DNA of 64,000 nucleotides from Teratosphaeria epicoccoides (taxonomy: Eukaryota > Ascomycota > Dothideomycetes > Mycosphaerellales > Teratosphaeriaceae). The DNA lies in NCBI GenBank assembly GCA_021401465.1, contig JADDMT010000007.1, positions 62,001-126,000 on the forward strand. Reading direction: 5' to 3'. The notes under the pieces were generated by a model, which was not told where the DNA came from, did not search any database, and was given only the letters and a program-made list of their open reading frames with translations. Position 1 is the first letter of the stretch, and each line of letters opens with the position of its first letter. Positions 30,301 to 39,976 of the stretch are shown here, in pieces. The position numbers and the translations under genes are program-made.

Positions 30301-31955
30301 ACTGCAAACTCATCCAGATTCAACCTGCCTTTATTATTTGGATCTGACAGCGTCCAAATCCGCTCCAGGTCGGACTTCTCGAGACCAGATTGGCCAAAAA
30401 TCTCTAGCGCTTGGTTGCCGGTGATGTAGCCCTTGCCAAACCCATCCCACGCCTTGAACATGTCATCGTAAATCTTCTTCTCGTCTTTCGTGACAGCCCA
30501 AGGAACAGTAGCATTTCCTCGCAGACCCACAGCACTGAAGCCAGATTCGCGCCCTGGTTGCGGCATCATCTGTTGTTGCAAGGCTTGAAGGTTTGGCAGA
30601 CCGGACGCTGGCGCATTGACCAGACCCCACTGTCCTGGCATGCCGGTAGGCTGAGCATTCAGAGGCGCCGCCATCGGGTAGCCAGTCTGTTGTGGAGCCA
30701 GGCCCAGGGGCGCATTATATCCCGTCGGCATGGGTGGCATAGGCGGTCTTGGTCCGTTGTATCCTTGCGCCTGTCCTCCAACCTGGCCCTGGAAACCGGT
30801 TGGCTGTAGCTGCATGCCTGTAGGCTGTGGTTGTTGGACACCGGTCTGCTGCGGCATCTGGAAGCCCGTCGGCTGCGCGGTCAAAGCAGAGAGGAGCTGC
30901 TGGTTGTTGGGATTCTGTGCCTGAGGCTGCTCAATCTTCGGTGGGGCGCTGAAATTTGGCGCATTGCTTGCAGGCTGCCGTGCTGAAGACGAGTCTTCCA
31001 CACCAAAGCTGATGATGTCCACCATGCTGCTGACCTCGTTCTTGACCCTTTCCGGCAGACTGGGTGGGAGATCCTTGCCCGTGATCCTGAGGTTGCACAG
31101 ATACATGGCCAAAGCGAACTCTGGGAACAACAGCTGCCCGCTCTTGGTTGTGTCTGACAATGTCCATATCTGTGCCAAGCTATTACCGTCCAGCTTCGAT
31201 CGCAGCAGCAGATCCTTCGCCTTCTCGCCCGACAATGCCTGCTCTCCATTCGTTGCGCTCTTAAACAGCTGCTCAAACTTTGCCTGATCTTGCGCGGTAA
31301 TGAAGGACAGGCGGATGTTGGGAATCCTGCTGCCTGCCGGCTTCGTTGCTTGCGGTGCGGGATGCGAGGCCGAGGAGCGGAAGGAGTTGGCCATGTCGTT
31401 GCTCGTCATCCCCGTCGGCTGAGGGCGCTGGTGCTGGGTAGGGATCTGGGGCACGGGCGGGATGCCATTCTGCTGTTGCGGCTGCGGTACGCTCATGTGA
31501 AAGCCGGTCTGCTGAGGCTGGAGCTGCGGCGGCGGCGGCGGCGGCGGCTGCTGCTGCTGTTGTTGCTGAAAGCCCGTCGGCTGCGGTTGCTGGTATCCTC
31601 CATACGGCTGCTGTTGAGGCTGCTGACCGGGGAATCCGGTGGCCTGTTGTGGTTGAAGCTGGGGCTGGGGCTGTGGCTGTAGCTGGCCTGGATATCCCGT
31701 TGCTTGCGGTTGAAGCTGTTGCTGCTGCTGTTGACCCGGATATCCAGTGGCTTGGGGCTGCAGGCCTCCGCCTGGAATCCCCGTGTGCTGTGACTGCAGT
31801 GCTGGTTGCGCGCCATAGCCAGTTTGCTGCGCGCCGAAAGGCGATGGCTGGCCCAAGAAGGACTGCTGCTGCTGCTGCTGCTGCTGACCGTAGGCTTGTT
31901 GGCCGGGACGCGCGCTGTTTGCACCGCCCAGGTACGAGTTGGAGGCGGAGAACAT
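27390..31955 (-). CDS. pan1: Pan1, endocytic EH-domain and WH2 actin regulator
   Basis: Up to 1521 residues from the ATG at 31955 (MFSASNSYLGGANSARPGQQ, the usual Pan1 start). Two EH domains lie at ~218-320 and ~488-585, each with an EF-hand-like loop (SDTTKSGQLLFPEFALAMYL; SDPNNKGRLNLDEFAVAMHL). The N-terminal half is Gln/Pro-rich and carries LxxQxTG motifs, the target of Ark/Prk kinases in yeast. Long coiled coils cover ~680-780 and ~1000-1210. A Pro-rich tail ends in a WH2 segment (VSGLLGQIQAGKGLKK). Pan1 activates Arp2/3 and couples endocytic coats to actin at the plasma membrane. A stop-free 54-bp intron with good splice signals lies at 28540-28593; removing it gives 1503 residues. Confidence 0.93.
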   Translation of the reverse strand: MFSASNSYLGGANSARPGQQAYGQQQQQQQQSFLGQPSPFGAQQTGYGAQPALQSQHTGIPGGGLQPQATGYPGQQQQQQLQPQATGYPGQLQPQPQPQLQPQQATGFPGQQPQQQPYGGYQQPQPTGFQQQQQQQPPPPPPPQLQPQQTGFHMSVPQPQQQNGIPPVPQIPTQHQRPQPTGMTSNDMANSFRSSASHPAPQATKPAGSRIPNIRLSFITAQDQAKFEQLFKSATNGEQALSGEKAKDLLLRSKLDGNSLAQIWTLSDTTKSGQLLFPEFALAMYLCNLRITGKDLPPSLPERVKNEVSSMVDIISFGVEDSSSARQPASNAPNFSAPPKIEQPQAQNPNNQQLLSALTAQPTGFQMPQQTGVQQPQPTGMQLQPTGFQGQVGGQAQGYNGPRPPMPPMPTGYNAPLGLAPQQTGYPMAAPLNAQPTGMPGQWGLVNAPASGLPNLQALQQQMMPQPGRESGFSAVGLRGNATVPWAVTKDEKKIYDDMFKAWDGFGKGYITGNQALEIFGQSGLEKSDLERIWTLSDPNNKGRLNLDEFAVAMHLIYRKLNGYPVPNQLPPELVPPSTRYLNSSIDRMKGLLSEDAQERKSSGAFLQPQKTGVSYLKSHSFRNGTPGSRKDATVFKNDDDDVGYRSSARRRIGRDADARSPSPASSAQSADDMSIDQLKKQIREKQVLLDAMDFEDENNADEEDALDRKDKKEAEELFRRVRRLQEDIDTHPNSVYKTSDTDAERRALQRQLRGLSDRLPELASHVRKCERAIADAQLELFRLRDAKSNPSSAPAIVGTGPSGAVTESDRLKARARAMMQQRSAALSGKKVDVGDDGSGAAKRLEEERKRVNREREDNEQMVKDVEESVTEYSKGLESSLKEGGESASDEHERRRWEDGLGVENEVKDFIFEMQRSSRAARVRNEERSARPAANRNHIENGSRSATPVSRTDSPASSRALVASTPQTTGSSYSSYRTAEERAAFIKQQAEQRMAERLAALGIKAPSKTGGETAAQRAERERKEKEDRLKQAEAEDARREQERQARLKGEGIEPPAPAAASPLTGKKPPPPAPASRRNRSESATSDQAQYSAEHKRASQQVKEQALREQQAGLAEETRDLEYVMTDTDSLIFYTDDDCRSEEARQERELQQQREEAEANLKALEEQVKAGKLKKSEEKRKREAAKKEALEKEARLAAQRAEIEAAKERERQLRAQLENMGDDESSSDEEEWEKRDTPEESTPTQSTELSRDVETREASPPLAAPPAPPMPEIRSPPSMLPPEAVTSPPSESKNPFFKSMSQQPSAVSNPPVMSPEVTEKKDTNPFHRLSMADVNKAQQSLPDPAAASARTRGAPKEDDDWSVVESTDDDDDEEAPTGGSAKQLASILFGTMAPPRPLSSMSNDRTASSPSSPAPNSAGGIASPPPPPPMPNSGAPPPPPLPSSGAPPPPPLPNNGAPPPPPGPPPAPAMPGGFPGLETLPAPPAGGRPDVSGLLGQIQAGKGLKKTETKDRSQASVAGRVL
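31863..31886. repeat. (CTG)8 trinucleotide run coding for polyglutamine in PAN1
   Basis: Eight uninterrupted CTG units on the plus strand read as Gln codons on the coding strand, near residue 25-32 of Pan1. Other, mixed-codon Gln runs occur at about 31545-31570 and 31715-31735. Such tracts tend to vary in length between strains. Confidence 0.9.
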
Positions 31956-32469
31956 GTTGATGGCCCAGCAACAAAAGAGTCGATGGCGCCGGCGAGCTCG
32001 TGCTGCAACATTCAAGAAATCAGCATCTCAAGCTTGCACGCGAGTCAGGTCGAGGCTTGGTCCGTGTGCGTCATCTCCCGAAGGAACATTATCTAATACA
32101 TATCTACGTTCTGGCATATTACCTCCTGCCATTCTGGGAAGCCAGCAGAATACGGTCATTTGTGCCAAGTTGGAAGGTGCAAAGATTGAAAAGCTGGTCA
32201 TGTCTCCTCTCAAGCCTTTCGTGAGTCGATAGCAGCAGCATGTCAAGCATTGGTCTGGAATTGGAGGCCTCCAGCAGTCATGAGCGACGCATTGGCAATA
32301 CATACATGAGCACCTGCATGATACTCCTCTTCCCAAATATATCACATGCCTCACTTCAGCTTGCTCACCGGATGCCATTGCACATTGATGCGCCAAAGCC
32401 GTCCTTAAATTGCCTGAGCAAGACGTCACATACCATACAGATTGACTTCTATCAACAACAAGTGGTGGG
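31956..32469. promoter_or_regulatory. Divergent intergenic region (PAN1 / hypothetical gene)
   Basis: These 514 bp separate two divergent ATGs and must contain both promoters. No coding frame or strong motif stands out. Confidence 0.4.
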
Positions 32470-33201
32470 ATGCCGCCCAACAAGAAAGCCTCAGCCTTCG
32501 AGCAGCTCATGCACAAAACCAAAGGCAGCGGTGTAAAGAAGGTCTGCACTGGACTACTCCCATCACGACGATCCGCTGGAACTGACATATTTCAGGCCGT
32601 CCCGGGCTCTGCATTTGAGCTCATCAGACGCAAGAACGAATATCGCCGCACCGGCGTCAAACGCAGCTACAACCACAATTACGATCAAGATGACGAATCA
32701 ACTCAAGTGTCCCGGCATAAGAATACACCAAGGAGCCTGACGAGAGAACACACGGGCAACCTCGCCTCTGCTGTCATAAATCACGGAGGTGGAACAGCAG
32801 GCTTACAACGTCCGATGAAAATCGGTAACCCTCGTACCGCCCGTGCAGACACTACTGAAAGCGCTCCGGAGCGCAAATCTGAAGTCGTGGAGATGTGGCG
32901 TCCAGCCGGCGGCGAGCAGATCACCGAATCCAGCGAAAGGGATCATTCATTAACCACCAGTCTAGGGCTGGCAAGGCTGGCGACGTGGAGGATCAAGTCG
33001 TTCGTTGCCGAGGCAGAGAAGTTGATGAAAGAGACCGGTGCTGACATCCCAGAACTGAAGGTGAAGGAAATGATTCATGGCGGCGAGAGCGTGAGCGATG
33101 TATTCGCAAAGTTCGAGGACGCGGTGGAGGCAGATATGATGAGAGATCAGATTCAAGGCGCTTTAATTTTGGGCAGGAAGTTGCAGGTGCGGTTCGCGTG
33201 A
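32470..33201 (+). CDS. Hypothetical protein, C-terminal helical domain
   Basis: The frame from the ATG at 32470 (MPPNKKASAFEQLMHKTKG) gives 243 residues. A possible 54-bp in-frame intron (32542-32595; donor GTCTGC is weak, but the 3' end ctgacatatttcag is strong) would give 225 residues, joining VKK to AVPGSAFELIRRKNEYRRTG. Residues ~60-150 are polar and probably disordered. Residues ~170-243 look helical and ordered (ARLATWRIKSFVAEAEKLMK, IHGGESVSDVFAKFEDAVEA). I do not recognise the family. It is divergent from PAN1, which does not by itself imply a shared role. Confidence 0.6.
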   Translation: MPPNKKASAFEQLMHKTKGSGVKKVCTGLLPSRRSAGTDIFQAVPGSAFELIRRKNEYRRTGVKRSYNHNYDQDDESTQVSRHKNTPRSLTREHTGNLASAVINHGGGTAGLQRPMKIGNPRTARADTTESAPERKSEVVEMWRPAGGEQITESSERDHSLTTSLGLARLATWRIKSFVAEAEKLMKETGADIPELKVKEMIHGGESVSDVFAKFEDAVEADMMRDQIQGALILGRKLQVRFA

Positions 33202-34587
33202 GGTGGCGAGTCCGGCTCCATCAAGGTCAACATGTAAGAGGAAGAGGACAAGGGCGCAACTCAGCATAAGAAGCTGCCGGCATCCGTGACTCAGGGTCCT
33301 AGAGGAGATCGCCTTACATCCGGATATACAATTCCGTCCTCCCGACGCCTCCTATAGCGATTTCCAGGTCCAGGGCTGCCGCACGGCAAGCAACTTGCCT
33401 TCGGCCTGCCACAGTCCCGACGCTCACTAAGTCCCAAATCGCCTGAATGCAGCGTGCTCGACTCGAGTACGCATACATAAGCCAGCCAGCAATTTGCCGT
33501 CATTTGCAGGTATTTAAGCACCAGCGAGGTCAAGATGTATCGGATGATCATGCGAGCTTCGCGACGCACCCGAAACCAGGACATCCCTGTGACTTCCGTG
33601 TCCGCGGAAGAGACTTCGGGGGCTACGCCCGACTGCTATTTCCAAGAAGAGCTGTCCCGTGAACGCTGGGCGAGGGACAGATGATGTGTGGAGGGTGAGT
33701 GTATGCCCTGCATGTATGTACGTGCAGCAGGATTCATGGATGGACGGGTTGGCGGACGGGTTGATCGTCGGGCGTCGGGCGAAGAGTACTGTCCGTCGAT
33801 GCGTGAGGCGAAACCTGAAGACTAACGGATCACTGAAGGTTTCCATGCAATGATTAGGCGCCCGCGGTTGGGTACGCGCTGGAATTTTTTGGGGAATGGG
33901 CGCTTGTTGTAACGACGTCGGCGAAGGCGCAGCAGCAGCAGTCTTGACCATCATGGAGAGACGTCAGGGCCTCGGGACGCCGGTCTCTCACGTCGATGAA
34001 ACCAAGTATAGTAGTAGCCGCGCGCTTGATATTTGACGCTGATCCTGAAGGATGAGATAGCTGCCAGGTACACATGCAAGCCGCGGTCTCGCGTCATGTC
34101 GATGCTTGAAGGATCGAAAGGGCACGGGATGCCATGATGATCTGGATACCTAACCACTATCGCGACCTCCCCCTCTGGAGCATGAGGAGGCAGTGCAGCA
34201 TACGGGGACGTCGCATCCCATACTGCTCCGACAGGGTCAAGAAGAAAACAAAGTACCTAGACACTGACACCTTGCCGTATCGTTGATTCAACCTTTTGTG
34301 GTTTTCGTCGTTGACATGGAATTATAGACGCCTACCGCCTACGTTTGCAAATGCAGTTTTTGTTGCCAACATCCAGCGTTGCCGCACATACTCTCGCTAC
34401 CTCTACTATCACCACCGATCGCAACCCCATCCTTTCAACCTCTCATGTCCATCAACCCTTTCATTCAAGACTCATCGACCTTCGTGCCACTAATAGAATA
34501 CACACTTAAAAAAAAGCCCCATGTCAAGATAAACTATACATCATTCAATCGTGACCCACATCTCTCCTCATACTGAACCGCAGAAGC
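33202..34587. other. Intergenic spacer
   Basis: About 1.4 kb between the 3' ends of two converging genes. Only short frames without family resemblance; no repeat or RNA gene seen. Confidence 0.4.
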
Positions 34588-37147
34588 CTACGCCTGCACC
34601 CCGTTCACCTCCACCTCGAACCCCCTCCCCTTTGCCTGCAACGCCTTCGCCAACATCAACTCCCTCATCCAATCGATCCTCTGATCCTTACTCTGCACCG
34701 CAAAATGATGCGTCTTCCCATCCCTCGCGCTCAACTTCCTCTGCTCCCCCTCCCTAGCCTGCGGCACCAACTGGAACGCAAAAGCCGTCGCATCGACGCC
34801 CTTCTCCGCGCTGTTGCCAATGTGGAACGCCTTCATCGCCGCCGCCAGCTTGTTCGAGCTCGCAACACTCGAGCACGCCACGGCGTAGTCGTCAACGTTG
34901 ATAGTTTCTTTGGCGGCGGCGGAAAGACGCGCGTTCTCGTACATGCCGAGTTCCGTGCCTTTGAGGCGGAAGTGAGCGTTGTGCCATTCGTGTCGGAGCA
35001 TGCGGGCTTTGCGCTTCTTCATCCAACCCGCGTGCGTGCAGTCAGATCCGTAGCCGAACTGCTTCGTCTGCGGGCTATGGTGCGCTGGGTCGCGGACTTT
35101 CTCCCTCTCCTCGACGCTCGAAGTAAGGGAGTTCTTGCCGTCAGTGCTGCTATGGGAGCTACAGCTTGGTCTGGCAGTTTGAGGATCCGAGATCGGGGAA
35201 AGGATTTCGTTCTCTTTCACGGCAGGTAGCGCGGGCGTGGGACGCCGCCAGTCCGCTGCTCGGGAATGTGAGCGAGAGTTTTGAGGGCGGTGTTGGAAGT
35301 TCGGCGGCACGGAGGCGGAGGTCTCGCGCTCGATAGCACCGAGTGGGAAGGCGGTCATGGGGATATCGATCTCGCTTGCTGGTGAGGCGAGGCGCATGAT
35401 CTGCTGTTGCGTGCCTGGCGAGGCTGTGGCTGCGCGGCAGATGGAGGCAGCGCTTACCGCACTTTGAGGTATTGTGAGTGCGGTCGCACTGTTGAGGTTT
35501 GGTCCTGCTGTCGCTGCGCGAGGGATTTCGAGCCGAGGCAGACTGCGTAGGTTCTGGCGGGGAGCGTATGTCTGTGACTGGAGCGAAGGGTAGGCTTGGA
35601 AGTGCAGTTCTGGGAACAGCACTGGTGGTGGAACGGTAGCAGACCTTTGAAACAGGTCTGGTCTGTGTCTGGGCTCAGCAGCAGGAGACCCTGGCGGCAG
35701 GTGGTCATCCAGAGGCAGACCTGGCGAGTGCATGTGCTGGAAGTCGAGAAATTGCTTCACATTATCTTGTGGGTCCCGCTTCTCGAGCTGTTGTAGCATA
35801 TCAGCATGCAGAGCGAATTCTGGTAGCTGGCCAGGACCGAGCAAGTCGGAGGAAGCCACCACTGATGGTATACCGAATGGACTCTCTGGCACGGTCTGCT
35901 GCCGTGAGCCGGGCTGCATGCGAACATTCGGGATCATGTTCTCTGCAGTCGTTGCATTTCCAGGATCGCCATGCACAAATATCCGGCCTCCTTTGGACGG
36001 ACTCACGGGAAATCGCCCGATGCCATTTTCCTGGTGGAGCTGCTGAATCTCGCGTTGTTGCTTCCGCCACTTTGCGCAGCGCTCTCCCTTGGCACATTTG
36101 TGCGGCTTTGGCAGTAGTTGTTCGATGGCCACGATGGAGACCGACTCAGCAGGCGTGATGACGTCGAGGTGCTTAGCTGCCTTGCGGCCTCGTCTCTTCT
36201 TGCCTGCAAGTCCGTCTATGGGGGTGCTGGCACCGTCGATGGGCGTCCTGCATGCGTCTCGAGGCTGACTAGGAGAACGACGTGCGTTTGTTGTGCATGG
36301 TCGACTGATGTCTTCAAACGGTGTAGGCTGCGGGCTCGGTCGCCTTTCCTCGCCTTTCAGGTCACAAATGGCGTTCCATACCTGGTGGCGTTTGCCGAAA
36401 GATTGTATGTCGAGCTCCTTGAGATCGTCAAATTGGAGATCGAGGAGCAATTTGCCATCAACATCGTGAACAACAAAGCTCTCCACTACGGAATCGTCGA
36501 TGCCATTTGTGTAGGCCCAATCGACGACTTGTTGAGGCGACCAGGTACGAATACCTTCCAAGCAATCAAGGCTGTCCATTTCTGTCTGAGCAAGTGCGGT
36601 CTCGATGGTGGGATCAGCTTCCCGTTGTTGTGTTACCGGAGCGACGGTGTCCTCGGACAAGGCTGACTCCGTGCGCGGAGGTGGCTTCTTCGGAAACAAC
36701 GGTGACATCTGCAAGGCATAGTCGAAAGAATATTCCGAAGAGGCCTGTGAACATCTGAATAGATGTGGTCCTTTCGGACCTTCCACAGGTCTGAACCTGA
36801 TTTCAAACGCCTGCTGCTGACTTTGGGTGGATCTTGGCGTAGGTGCCTCGTCGTATGAAGATATTGTTGTTTGGCTTCTTCTGCGGTCGTCCTGTTTGAA
36901 GAGGTCAATGTCAGTGGCACACGAGGGCGCAGCTGTGCAAGCGTCTTACTGTGTCGAAGCTACTTTTTGGAGAGCATTCTTCTTCAAACTCGCTGTCTTC
37001 GAAGTCGGTGTCGAAGATCTCTGTAGCCTCAGACAGCGGCCTTGTTGTTGACGGCCTACGCGGTAGGAATGACTGCTTTTGAGTACATTCGAATATATCA
37101 CCACTTTCCAGAGGCATGGCGGACGTGGTGATTGCCTGCTTCGCCAT
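34588..37147 (-). CDS. SAM and PH domain protein (Boi/Pob1-like half architecture)
   Basis: Exon 1 is 37147-36950 and exon 2 is 36891-34588, across a 58-bp intron (GTAAGA...CAG), giving 833 residues. The start MAKQAITTSAMPLESG joins at SSFDT to DDRRRSQTTISS. A SAM domain lies at ~179-246 (WSPQQVVDWAYTNGIDDSVV...FGKRHQVWNAICDLKG). A conserved-looking Cys/basic motif follows near residue 330 (HKCAKGERCAKWRKQQREI). The middle is long, Pro/Ser-rich and probably disordered. A PH domain covers ~711-823 (AGWMKKRKARMLRHEWHNAH...HHFAVQSKDQRIDWMRELM). SAM plus PH is found in the yeast Boi1/2 and fission yeast Pob1 polarity proteins, but no SH3 domain is visible here. A cortical scaffold role is plausible, not proven. 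Confidence 0.8.
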
Positions 37148-37418
37148 GATTATGCTTGTCGTGAATCTAGCTCCGAACTATTGCGCTGTGGCCGTTGCGA
37201 CAAAGCTACCAGGAATGCTGATGTAGCATGTTCTCAGGCCTCCAGGTGATGCAAACTGATAGCGGCACAGGAGGAATTGCAGAAGGGCTATTCAGGTTCC
37301 GTGCCCGACAAAGCGCTGCAGAAGCGTATGTATACCAGGCCACGATTCCTTGCCGTCATGGCAGTTGGCGCGCATAAGCGTGCAACATGTTGTGCAGCCC
37401 TGCCAAAGTCACATCTCT

Positions 37419-37458
<40 letters not shown>

Positions 37459-39976
37459 GTGCAGGCGCCCGATGCGGCGAGCGAGGTGTGCATCCGGCCC
37501 CTCGATGCACGCAGGAGCTTCACAGCAAGCGCATCCAGTCATTTCTCCCAGGTCATCATCTGGGTCTAGATTCGTTCGAACCTGGTCACGCGTTGTGGTG
37601 CAATACTAGTGAGCGGCTACAGTCTAGTGGCCCATTGGCTCTGGGATCCTGCGGGCCTTCACCCTGTCCGGCGTAGTGTGCTGCAGCTCCGCATGTGATA
37701 TTGCCCAGATGTCCCACAGGCTCAAACATTGCCTGCTAATTTTACAGACATTCTTTGGCACAGTCATGAGTTCGGTCGATCCAAACCTAGCCAGGAGCTC
37801 GGCATGTGGACCTCAATTGCGAACGAGATCGATCTCATGAGCCAATACGAAGCGTAAGACTCATGGCCGGCTGCCGGCGACGCTCGAGCCGTATGCGACT
37901 GTTTATGCGTTGGTCCTCTCGTGGGCCGGGGCGTGTGACAACGTGAGGTCTCGACACGCCCACCGCATGTAAACACTGGGGCACAGCAGAAACGTCGTGA
38001 CTTCACAATGCAAAGTGCTTGCATCGAAAGTGCGTGCGTCTGTCTGGATGCAAGGCACAAGTGGGATGCGAGAACACGTTCCTGGTCGCCAGGCCACGAG
38101 AGTGGCTTCGTGGTACGGGACAACGTCTCGAGCACATCACAAGCCTGTCGTGCCATCACGCACCGGCCAGCATATTGCTCATCATTGGACCGAAATCATC
38201 CACTACGCAGTGAGCACAGTAGCGGCTGCATTCACGTCCGACAACGGCAGCCGTATCGACCGAGAAAGCCATTGCACTTCATTCATACATAATTAACACG
38301 ACGACAGCCAAGCATCGGCGAGAGCAGCGATCCTTAATCCCCGCCGGTTTGCTAAGGTAGACTATTGATCTCGGGGATAGCGTCCATGCGGTCGGTATCC
38401 AATTGAATAATCGGGAGGCTTCCTCGGGCTTTTCGGCATGCAAGAATCCAGATAATCAAGATGGAGCTGCACCGTGCCCGAGTCAGGCAGGCCGTCTCGG
38501 TGTGCATGTCGACATCAGACTGGTGGCGTTGACTCGAGTCAGACCATGTGTGTCATTGATGGAGACTCAGGCACGACTCGAGGATGCGACGACGACAATC
38601 ATTGTGTGTGTCCCATGCGAACTGTGGCCAAGACTCCGAGGGGCGCGTCGAGCACAGAGATATCTCCATTTTGCATATGGTCAATCATGCGACGCGACGT
38701 GACGCGGGGACGAGTGCCTAGGTTTTGATTGGTGCCAAGCCCGGCCGCTGTCACGACGCTATCAGGAGCTTATCTGCACGCATCTGCACTTCCTCCGCAT
38801 CATCACATTCGCCTCCAACACGCCTGACCACTCAGCATCACGAAGCGGCGCGCGCGAGCTGTCACGAGCTCGGCTGATCGCGGTCGCACCACCCTCATGG
38901 CCCACCCTCGCACCTGTCGCCTGGCTACGACTCGCCGCCCGTCGGTCTCGTCATACGTCGACGGCCTCCTGCCCGGACTCAAGACTCTCACAGAGCTGCT
39001 AGTCCCATGCACTGACAACATGTGAGCACAGCATTATGATCGCATATCTGCGAGCCACGATCGGACCTCAAGAGCGCCGCATGCTTCTGCTTGTGAACGG
39101 CGCAGTACCCAGGCCCGGTGTTCCACGACCTCTGAGCAAGATTGCTCTGCATGCATGGGTCCTGGAAGCGGTCCGCTTTCGGGCGTCTGACGCTTACTAG
39201 CATGCGGATGCCTCCTACAACGTCTGCCCGCGCCTGTATGTCCGCAGGTTTAACCGACCTCACGCCTGTGCGGGCCTGCAGCCTGCAGCCTGCATGAGGC
39301 TTCAAGTGATCGCACTCTCCATGTGGCTCGTTGGAAATACGTCCTCAGAAACAGCAGATGGCAGCGACTCTCGGGTGGTCTGCTGGCTCTCTTTGTGGAA
39401 GACGGCCACGATGCTCCTCGTGAGAGCTCGTCTGGACCCTTCGCACACTTCCACAGGCTTTGCTCCTCCCTGCAAGCTCGCTCCTTAAACTTCAAAACGG
39501 TCGTCACACAGCGCCTGCGAGTATCGTAGTAGAGGAGTCAAGCGAGCCGTTCACAGGACCAGACCTGCAGCCACACTCGATGCGTCATGCGACCAATAGA
39601 AAGACTCATGTCGTTCACCGTACCCTGCACCTTGCACCCGACCTGCTAGGCCCACTCATGTCCAGGGCTAATTTAGCCCTGTTCTGCTCTCTCCAAGAAT
39701 AGAATGAGTGCAAATTTGCGCACATTCTCGACAGGCTGGGGAGATATAAGGTCTTCTCTGTCCCCTCTTGCACCAGGCCAGCACTCGTTGACCGACTAAT
39801 TTGCTCGCATTTTCTGCCCTTCCCACGAGTCTGCTGGCCAGGCTTCGTACCACGCTATCTTTAATCTTTCAGGAAATCGGCAACGCTTGTATCGTCCTGT
39901 ACCCTGCCGCCCCGGCCACTGCACTGATCCCTACCATTGGAGCTTGACAAGCCCATACTTTGTACATATACTATTC
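37148..39976. other. Long spacer upstream of the Zn2Cys6 regulator
   Basis: About 2.8 kb with no gene I can support. It carries a (CT)16 microsatellite at 37424-37456. Long upstream regions are common for fungal transcription-factor genes; the right end, near 39887-39976, is probably the regulator's 5' leader. Confidence 0.45.
37424..37456. repeat. (CT)n microsatellite
   Basis: A 33-base uninterrupted CT run, preceded by a further short CT run broken by one A at 37423. It lies in the spacer about 280 bp upstream of the SAM-PH gene start. Confidence 0.95.

Noticed and set aside
37277..37609. Open frames across the (CT)n microsatellite.
   Set aside because: Simple-sequence Ser/Leu or Glu/Arg runs in several frames; no coding signal.
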